In this document: piece after piece, positions 58,712 to 64,000 of the stretch
How positions within the stretch are numbered: position 1 is the stretch's first letter
Layout of the letters: every line of letters starts with the position of its first letter
DNA from: Alphaproteobacteria bacterium
GTDB taxonomy: Bacteria > Pseudomonadota > Alphaproteobacteria > Rhodobacterales > Rhodobacteraceae
Assembly (NCBI GenBank): GCA_029289325.1
Contig: JARFTV010000010.1
Span: forward strand, 40,520 to 104,519
Reading direction: 5' to 3'
Length of the DNA stretch: 64,000 bases
Notes under the pieces: generated by a model
Told to the model about the DNA's origin: nothing
The model's input: the letters and a program-made list of their open reading frames with translations, nothing else
Database searches by the model: none
Program-made: the position numbers and the translations under genes

Positions 58712-58980
58712 TGGCGACGCTGCAGGAAATGGCCGACAAGCTTGCCGACGACGTGCTCGCGGCCGAGGGCGAGCTTGGCGATGACCGCTTCTACGAGAAG
58801 GTGGCCAAGGTGCTGATGGCCGCCTCGCCCACCTTCCAGGAGGCCTACATGACCTCGATCCGCGTGCGCCTGGCCGAGCGCCGCGGACGCGAGTTCCTGA
58901 ACCAGGCGCTGGCCGCCAAGCGCGGCGAGACCGACGAGGAACCGGTGGCGCCCATCGATTTCGGCGGCATGGGCCATTGA
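58711..58980 (+). CDS. Small conserved acidic protein, function unknown
   Basis: 89-aa soluble helical protein (MATLQEMADKLADDVLAAEGELGDDRFYEKVAKVL start, ending DFGGMGH). No recognisable domain. The TGATG junction with the hydrolase gene and the TTGA overlap with the HD gene show it is translated within a three-gene unit. Confidence 0.75.
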   Translation: MATLQEMADKLADDVLAAEGELGDDRFYEKVAKVLMAASPTFQEAYMTSIRVRLAERRGREFLNQALAAKRGETDEEPVAPIDFGGMGH

Positions 58981-59576
58981 GCGACCAGACGGCCACCGAC
59001 CGGCTCGAGGCGCAATTCGCCTTCCTGAACGAGGCCGACCGACTCAAACACGTGATGCGCGCCACGACCACGGTTGATGGCACGCGGCCCGAGAGTTCGG
59101 GCGAACATTCCTGGCACCTCGCGCTTTACGCTTTGGTCCTGGCCGATCAGGCAGGCCCGGGGGTGGACATCGACCGGGTGATCCGGATGCTTCTGATCCA
59201 CGACCTTGTCGAGATCGACGTGGGCGACGTGCCGATCCATTCGCAGAACGGCCAGGCCCATGCCAGCGCCGAGACCATGGCCGCCGAGGCGAAAGCCGCC
59301 GACCGCATCTTCGGCCTCCTGCCCGCCGATCTGCGCGACAGCCTCCGCACGCTCTGGGAAGAGTTCGAGGCGGCCGAAACCCCCGACGCCCGCTTCGCCA
59401 AAAGCCTTGACCGGGTGCAGCCGGTCATGGCCAACCTGCAAAGCGGCGGCGGGACATGGGCCAGCTACAACGTCACCTTCGACCAGCTCGAATCCCGCGT
59501 CGGCAGCAAGATCGCGCGGGGCGCGCCGGCCCTCTGGACCTGGGTCCGCGACAAGGCCCGGCCCTGGTTCGCGTGA
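58977..59576 (+). CDS. HD-domain hydrolase (YfbR/HDDC2-like)
   Basis: 199-aa phosphohydrolase starting at TTG 58977. HD motifs: His in SSGEHSWHLALYALVL, HD in MLLIHDLVEIDVGDVPIH, and Asp in KSLDRVQPVM. This matches 5'-deoxynucleotidase YfbR and HDDC2 families that hydrolyse deoxynucleoside monophosphates. The TTG overlaps the upstream TGA; no better start exists. Confidence 0.84.
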   Translation: MSDQTATDRLEAQFAFLNEADRLKHVMRATTTVDGTRPESSGEHSWHLALYALVLADQAGPGVDIDRVIRMLLIHDLVEIDVGDVPIHSQNGQAHASAETMAAEAKAADRIFGLLPADLRDSLRTLWEEFEAAETPDARFAKSLDRVQPVMANLQSGGGTWASYNVTFDQLESRVGSKIARGAPALWTWVRDKARPWFA

Positions 59577-59670
59577 CCTCCTCGGACGACTGCGACGTCC
59601 GTCCGGAGCCGGCCACCCGAGAGGAGTGACGCAGTCAACGACGAACCTTCCCTGCCCCCACGCGGCATTT

Positions 59671-59690
59671 CGGTATACAATCGCATACCG
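59671..59690. promoter_or_regulatory. Inverted repeat upstream of icd
   Basis: CGGTATAC-AATC-GCATACCG, 8-bp arms with one mismatch, 62 bp before the icd start. It resembles operators of GntR-family regulators (GTATAC-type), but no regulator is adjacent. Gap otherwise shows no gene. Confidence 0.35.
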
Positions 59691-59751
59691 CCCTTCCCAA
59701 ACCCCGCGTTTTCCGTTATGAGGCCGCCAGAGAATCCTCAGGAGACGCGAG

Positions 59752-60966
59752 ATGTCAAAGATCAAGGTAGCCAACCCCGTCGTCGAGCTTGACGGCGACG
59801 AGATGACCCGGATCATCTGGGACTTCATCAAGAAGAAACTGATCCTGCCTTATCTCGACATCGACCTGCACTACTACGACCTCGGGATCGAGGAACGCGA
59901 CCGCACCAACGACCAGATCACCATCGACGCGGCCCATGCGATCCAGAAGCACGGCGTCGGCGTGAAATGCGCCACCATCACCCCGGACGAAGCCCGGGTG
60001 GAGGAGTTCGGCCTCAAGCAGATGTGGAAATCGCCGAACGGCACCATCCGCAACATCCTCGGCGGCGTGATTTTCCGCGAGCCGATCATCTGCAAGAACG
60101 TCCCCCGCCTCGTGCCCGGCTGGACCCAGCCCATTGTCGTCGGCCGCCATGCCTTTGGCGACCAGTACCGCGCCACCGACTTCCGCTTCCCCGGCAAGGG
60201 CAAGCTGTCGATCAAGTTCGTCGGCGAGGACGGCGAGGTGATCGAGCGTGACGTCTTCGACGCCCCCGGCGCCGGCGTGACCATGGCGATGTACAACCTC
60301 GACCAGTCGATCATCGACTTCGCCCGCTCGTCGATGAACTACGGCCTGATGAAGGGCTGGCCGGTCTATCTGTCGACCAAGAACACCATCCTCAAGGCCT
60401 ATGACGGCCGCTTCAAGGACCTGTTCCAGAAGGTCTATGAGGAAGAGTTCGAAGCGAAGTTCAAGGCTGCCGGCATCCATTACGAACACCGCCTGATCGA
60501 CGACATGGTCGCCTCGGCGCTGAAATGGTCGGGCGGCTATGTCTGGGCCTGCAAGAACTATGACGGCGACGTGCAGTCCGACACCGTGGCCCAGGGCTTC
60601 GGCTCGCTCGGCCTGATGACCTCGGTCCTGATGACCCCCGATGGCAAGATCGTCGAGGCCGAGGCCGCCCACGGCACCGTCACCCGCCACTTCCGTGAGC
60701 ATCAGAAGGGCAAGGCGACCTCGACCAACTCGATCGCCTCGATCTACGCCTGGACCGGCGGCCTGAAGCATCGCGCCAAGCTGGACAACAACGAGGCGCT
60801 GATGCGCTTCGCCACCACGCTGGAGCAGGTGACGGTCCAGACGGTCGAGGATGGCTGGATGACCAAGGACCTCGCGCTCCTCGTCGGGCCGGACCAGAAG
60901 TGGCTGACCACGATGGGCTATCTGGAGAAGGTGGACGAATACCTGAACAAGGCGCTTCAGGGCTGA
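59752..60966 (+). CDS. icd: NADP-dependent isocitrate dehydrogenase
   Basis: 404-aa dimeric TCA-cycle enzyme converting isocitrate to 2-oxoglutarate, with NADPH formation. It belongs to the eukaryote-like/alphaproteobacterial type [98 protein letters not shown] and [21 protein letters not shown] about 7 nt upstream fits ATG 59752. Followed by a perfect palindromic repeat and a terminator. Confidence 0.97.
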   Translation: MSKIKVANPVVELDGDEMTRIIWDFIKKKLILPYLDIDLHYYDLGIEERDRTNDQITIDAAHAIQKHGVGVKCATITPDEARVEEFGLKQMWKSPNGTIRNILGGVIFREPIICKNVPRLVPGWTQPIVVGRHAFGDQYRATDFRFPGKGKLSIKFVGEDGEVIERDVFDAPGAGVTMAMYNLDQSIIDFARSSMNYGLMKGWPVYLSTKNTILKAYDGRFKDLFQKVYEEEFEAKFKAAGIHYEHRLIDDMVASALKWSGGYVWACKNYDGDVQSDTVAQGFGSLGLMTSVLMTPDGKIVEAEAAHGTVTRHFREHQKGKATSTNSIASIYAWTGGLKHRAKLDNNEALMRFATTLEQVTVQTVEDGWMTKDLALLVGPDQKWLTTMGYLEKVDEYLNKALQG

Positions 60967-60971
60967 GGATC

Positions 60972-60999
60972 GTAGGGTGGGCGATATCGCCCACCCTAC
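60972..60999. repeat. Interspersed inverted repeat (GTAGGGTGGGC family), copy 2
   Basis: A perfect 28-bp palindrome made of GTAGGGTGGGCGAT and its exact complement, 6 bp after the icd stop. The core is the same as in the arms at 23018-23072. Confidence 0.7.
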
Positions 61000-61011
61000 C
61001 CCGGTGGAAAT

Positions 61012-61037
61012 GGGCCCGGCCGGTCACGGCCGGGCCC
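61012..61037. terminator. Bidirectional terminator between icd and the Gly-rich protein gene
   Basis: Perfect 11-bp GC stem GGGCCCGGCCG/CGGCCGGGCCC with loop GTCA, then TGTCATTTT on the plus strand. Lies between convergent genes. Confidence 0.75.
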
Positions 61038-61044
61038 TGTCATT

Positions 61045-61758
61045 TTACTGGAACGCGGCCGCATCCGTGTTGGTCCAGACTTCGCCATTGCCGATGCGCA
61101 GGCCGTTTCCGGTCAGCCGATAGCAGGTGCGCCCCTCGGACTGCAGGCGCAACGCCACCACCTTGCCCTCGGGCGTGACCGTCGCCTCATGCACCCAGCC
61201 GACCCGTTCTCCATTGCGGGCGCGGACGACAAAGCCGTTGTAGGCCGTCTCGTTGCCGTCGCGGGCGCAGGCCATGCCCCCGCCGCCAGCCCCTCGCGGC
61301 ACAACGGCGCCGGGACGCGCTGTCCCCTTGCCCATGTTGCCCGCGCCGGGGGAACCGGCACCCGCGCCGCCGCCCGTATTGCCGCCCGTACCGCCGCCGG
61401 TACCACCGCCCGTATTGCCGCCCGTACCGCCACCGGTACCGCCACCCGTATTACCGCCCGTTCCGTCACCGCTGCCGCCGCCCGTGCCGCCGCCAGAGCT
61501 TCCCGAGCCGCCGATGCCGACATCGACACCGATGCCGCCACTGCCCGCACCGACATCGACACCGACACCGATCCCGCCGCCACCCAGACTGACGTCGACC
61601 CCGACACCAAGGCCGCCACCCCCAAGGCTGAGCGCCGCAACCGGAGAGGCCCCCAGCAGAAGCACCAAGGCGAGGCTTGCCCGACCCACTGCTTGTCCCC
61701 CCTTGGAAGCCTTGGCAGAAGCTTCCGTCACAATCCGTGTGCTGCACTTGAAATGCAT
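61045..61758 (-). CDS. Secreted Gly/Thr-rich repeat protein, unknown function
   Basis: About 237 aa. A signal sequence (RASLALVLLLGASPVAA) precedes a Gly-Val-rich segment (GGGLGVGVDVSLGGGGIGVGV), then a low-complexity (GGNTGGGTGGGT)n stretch, and a compact C-terminal domain of about 85 residues (CARDGNETAYNGFVVRARNGERVGWVHEATVTPEG...CYRLTGNGLRIGNGEVW) with two Cys. The ATG at 61758 has GGAGAG upstream. Repeat-linker plus small folded domain suggests an envelope or surface role; nothing more can be said. Confidence 0.72.
   Translation of the reverse strand: MHFKCSTRIVTEASAKASKGGQAVGRASLALVLLLGASPVAALSLGGGGLGVGVDVSLGGGGIGVGVDVGAGSGGIGVDVGIGGSGSSGGGTGGGSGDGTGGNTGGGTGGGTGGNTGGGTGGGTGGNTGGGAGAGSPGAGNMGKGTARPGAVVPRGAGGGGMACARDGNETAYNGFVVRARNGERVGWVHEATVTPEGKVVALRLQSEGRTCYRLTGNGLRIGNGEVWTNTDAAAFQ
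61375..61482. repeat. Three 36-bp tandem repeats within the Gly-rich gene
   Basis: Units start at 61375, 61411 and 61447, each beginning CGTATTGCCGCCCGT (third diverged, CGTATTACC). In the coded protein each unit is GGNTGGGTGGGT-like. In-frame repeats, likely variable in copy number. Confidence 0.75.
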
Positions 61759-62074
61759 GACATACTCTCCGTCGCAGACTTGGTTTGGTATGCAGGCCCT
61801 GTCTGCAAAAGGACGGTGTTCGCGCAAATGTCACGGCGCTGCCGTCAGTCGGGACTGCAACCTTGGGCTGTATTTTGCAACCCATGGCCCAGCTACGATG
61901 TCCTGGCCCGCGAAGTTTCAGCGCGGTAACTTTTTTTCTCGCGGATTTTTCGGGGTGCGATTTGGGGACCGACGCCCGTCCGTCCGTGCGGTTGTGCAGC
62001 CTGGAAACGTCAAACATGTTGACTTATTTTACGTCAGCAGATATGACCCATTCCGCAGCCACCCGGGTCCATCG
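61759..62074. promoter_or_regulatory. 316-bp gap: hairpin with T-run and a sigma70-like promoter for the yitT pair
   Basis: No gene is apparent. CCGCG/CGCGG (61908-61926, 9-nt loop) followed by TAAC and seven T (61931-61937) looks like an intrinsic terminator on the plus strand, with no annotated gene before it. TTGACT (62019-62024), 17-bp spacer and TATGAC (62042-62047) form a promoter 27 bp before the first YitT start. The remainder shows nothing recognised. Confidence 0.45.
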
Positions 62075-62701
62075 ATGTCCGACCGCACCGCGCCGAGTGC
62101 CGATCCGCCCACAAGACATACGACGATCGACGATGCCCAGGGCATTGCCTTCAGCGTCACCATGGCCGGACTCGGGATTCATATCCTCACGCATATGGGC
62201 TTTGTCACCGGACAGACCACGGGTCTTGCCGTCCTGATCGCCCATCTGACCGACCTGCCCTTCCCGCCGATCTATTTCGCGCTGAACCTGCCCTTCCTTG
62301 CCCTCGCCTGGCGCCGGTTGGGTGGGCGCTTCGCCCTGAAGACCCTGCTCATCACAGCCGCCCTCACGGCGCTGACCGCGCTCCTTCCCGGCTGGATCGA
62401 GCTTGGCCGGATCGAGCCCGCGCTGGCCGCCCTCCTGATCGGCCTCCTCTTCGGCATCGCCGCCCTCGCCGCGATCCGCCATGGCGGGAGTTTCGGCGGT
62501 CTCTCCGTCCTGTGGATCGAGCTGCAGGATCGCACCGGCTTTCGCGCAGGCCATGCGCAACTGGTCTCGGATGCATTGATCTTCGGGGTCGCGGCCCTCG
62601 TCCTGCCCTGGGACAAGCTGGCCTACAGCGCGCTGGCCGCGGCCGTCTTTGCCCTGTTCCTCGCCGTCAACCACCGGCGGGACCGCTATGTCGCCGCCTG
62701 A
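62075..62701 (+). CDS. YitT family membrane protein (tandem paralog 1)
   Basis: About 208-aa inner-membrane protein with five to six helices: DDAQGIAFSVTMAGLGIHILTHMGFVTGQTTGLAVLIAH and HGGSFGGLSVLWIELQDRTGFRAGHAQL, ending VNHRRDRYVAA. YitT (DUF161-type) proteins may be transporters, but the substrate is not known. The frame continues upstream to 61253; the ATG at 62075 fits the next paralog's N-terminus. Confidence 0.84.
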   Translation: MSDRTAPSADPPTRHTTIDDAQGIAFSVTMAGLGIHILTHMGFVTGQTTGLAVLIAHLTDLPFPPIYFALNLPFLALAWRRLGGRFALKTLLITAALTALTALLPGWIELGRIEPALAALLIGLLFGIAALAAIRHGGSFGGLSVLWIELQDRTGFRAGHAQLVSDALIFGVAALVLPWDKLAYSALAAAVFALFLAVNHRRDRYVAA

Positions 62702-62782
62702 TCCCACGACACCCGCCCCGAAACGCTCGTCGAAGGGCCGCGCGCCCTTCCGATCCGACAGGCTTTGCGCTACCCCCCTGCC

Positions 62783-63385
62783 ATGACCGACCCCGCCCGC
62801 CACAGCCTGATCGAGGACGCCCAGGGCCTCGCCTATGGCGCGACCATGGCCGCTTTCGGCATCGTGATCCTGACGCATCTCGGCCTTGTGACCGGGCAGA
62901 CGGCGGGGCTTGCCGTCCTGATCTCATACGCGACCGGCTGGAGCTTTGGTCCCGTCTTCTTTGCCATCAACCTGCCGTTCTATGTGCTGGGCTATCTGCG
63001 GATGGGCTGGCGCTTCACGCTGAAGACCTTCCTGGCGGTGGGCCTGCTCTCCGCGCTCAGCCTGTGGCTGCCCACGCAGGTCAGCTTTGCATCGCTGAAC
63101 CCCTGGCTTGGCGCGGTGCTGTTCGGCTTTCTCTCCGGCTCGGCGCTGCTTGCGCTCTTCCGGCATGGGGCGAGCCTTGGCGGCATCGGCATCGTCGCGC
63201 TGATGCTGCAGGACCGGCTGGGCTGGCGCGCGGGCTGGGTCCAGCTTGGCTTTGACGCCGTGCTGTTCAGCCTGGCCTTCCTGGTGATCGAGCCCGAACT
63301 CGTGCTGATCAGCTTCGTCGGCGCGCTGGTGGTGAACCTGGTGATCGCGATAAATCATCGCCGCGACCGCTATGTAGCGACCTGA
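62783..63385 (+). CDS. YitT family membrane protein (tandem paralog 2)
   Basis: About 200 aa, colinear with the preceding protein: EDAQGLAYGATMAAFGIVILTHLGLVTGQTAGLAVLIS, RHGASLGGIGIVALMLQDRLGWRAGWVQL and INHRRDRYVAT at the end. The two share about half their residues by eye, so a local gene duplication is likely. The start at 62783 (MTDPARHSL) is preferred over 62765. Confidence 0.84.
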   Translation: MTDPARHSLIEDAQGLAYGATMAAFGIVILTHLGLVTGQTAGLAVLISYATGWSFGPVFFAINLPFYVLGYLRMGWRFTLKTFLAVGLLSALSLWLPTQVSFASLNPWLGAVLFGFLSGSALLALFRHGASLGGIGIVALMLQDRLGWRAGWVQLGFDAVLFSLAFLVIEPELVLISFVGALVVNLVIAINHRRDRYVAT

Positions 63386-63446
63386 AAACCTTGCCAGATC
63401 CTTAACGACAACGACCAATGCATTGATTTTGCCAGACTCTCACCTC

Positions 63447-63463
63447 CTGTCCACCGTGGACAG
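63447..63463. promoter_or_regulatory. Dyad between yitT and typA
   Basis: CTGTCCAC-C-GTGGACAG, perfect 8-bp arms about a single C. Without a U-run it is more operator-like than terminator-like. It lies 71 bp before typA. Confidence 0.3.
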
Positions 63464-63534
63464 ATTTGCCCCTCTGGCCACGCGGCCGAAAACCCTGTAA
63501 GGCCCGCGCCAACCTTTCTGGAAACCGGACCCCC

Positions 63535-64000
<466 letters not shown>

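Noticed and set aside
61375..61482. Regular 36-bp repeats that could look like a CRISPR array
   Set aside because: They are contiguous with no unique spacers, stay in frame and encode Gly/Thr/Asn repeats in a secreted protein; no cas genes are present.
61253..62074. Upstream extension of the first YitT frame
   Set aside because: It is antisense to the Gly-rich gene and low-complexity Pro/Thr; the paralog shows the real N-terminus at 62075.

Overview
The window is a high-GC stretch from an alphaproteobacterium, most likely a Paracoccaceae/Rhodobacteraceae member. Gene order and protein style support this: a long isc-suf operon led by an IscR lacking the usual cysteines, sitABCD with a Mur/Fur-type regulator in the same window, a TorT/TorS/TorR system, YitT paralogs and short palindromic intergenic repeats. 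Genes are densely packed, with many 4-nt stop/start overlaps. I see no integrase, transposase, phage gene, CRISPR array or rRNA, and one tRNA (tRNA-Arg-CCG). It reads as chromosomal core with catabolic operons.

Layout. (a) 1-8.25 kb: torT (cut by the window edge), torS and torR next to a betaine/TMAO-type ABC transporter (binding protein, ATPase, double-length permease). Direct repeats resembling tor boxes lie between torR and the transporter, so the TMAO sensor probably controls uptake; no TMAO reductase is present. (b) 8.3-16 kb: a Hint-domain protein, tgt, and a TetR/adaptor/RND efflux operon with a perfect palindrome at its promoter. (c) 16-32.8 kb: a minus-strand run of thirteen closely spaced genes that looks like one transcription unit: FAD and 2Fe-2S/Mo subunits of a molybdenum hydroxylase, a 6-hydroxynicotinate reductase-like protein, a UPF0280 protein, a PF06684 protein, a polytopic membrane protein, a branched-chain-type ABC importer (five genes), and hydantoinase/oxoprolinase subunits HyuA and HyuB. 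A NicR-like MarR regulator is divergent from it. I infer uptake and reductive opening of nicotinate or a related N-heterocycle, with ATP-dependent lactam cleavage by HyuAB.

(d) 32.7-39 kb: a TetR with an operator-like palindrome facing a DgcA/TMADH-like flavoprotein, then flavin reductase, Fur/Mur, YdeI-like, PHP metallohydrolase and ArsR genes. (e) 38.9-46.8 kb: a short SDR/glycosyltransferase/methyltransferase operon, sitDCBA (Mn/Fe importer) with a Fur/Mur-like box, and an AbrB-family membrane protein; then tRNA-Arg. (f) 47-49.3 kb: a predicted lipoprotein subtilase with an autotransporter-like C-terminus. (g) 49.3-57.9 kb: isc-suf operon (iscR, a possible 44-aa ORF, cysteine desulfurase, sufB, YbjQ-like, a methyltransferase-like gene, sufC, sufD, two Yip1-like membrane proteins, sufS) with an Irr/ICE-like box upstream. 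(h) 58-64 kb: alpha/beta hydrolase, a small protein and HD hydrolase; icd; a Gly-rich secreted protein; two tandem YitT paralogs; and the start of typA.

Three families of short interspersed repeats are visible, each with two sites. Two copies run into coding ends: the C-terminus of the Mo-hydroxylase and the N-terminus of the membrane protein. All function calls come from reading the sequence and from remembered family features; no database search was run.
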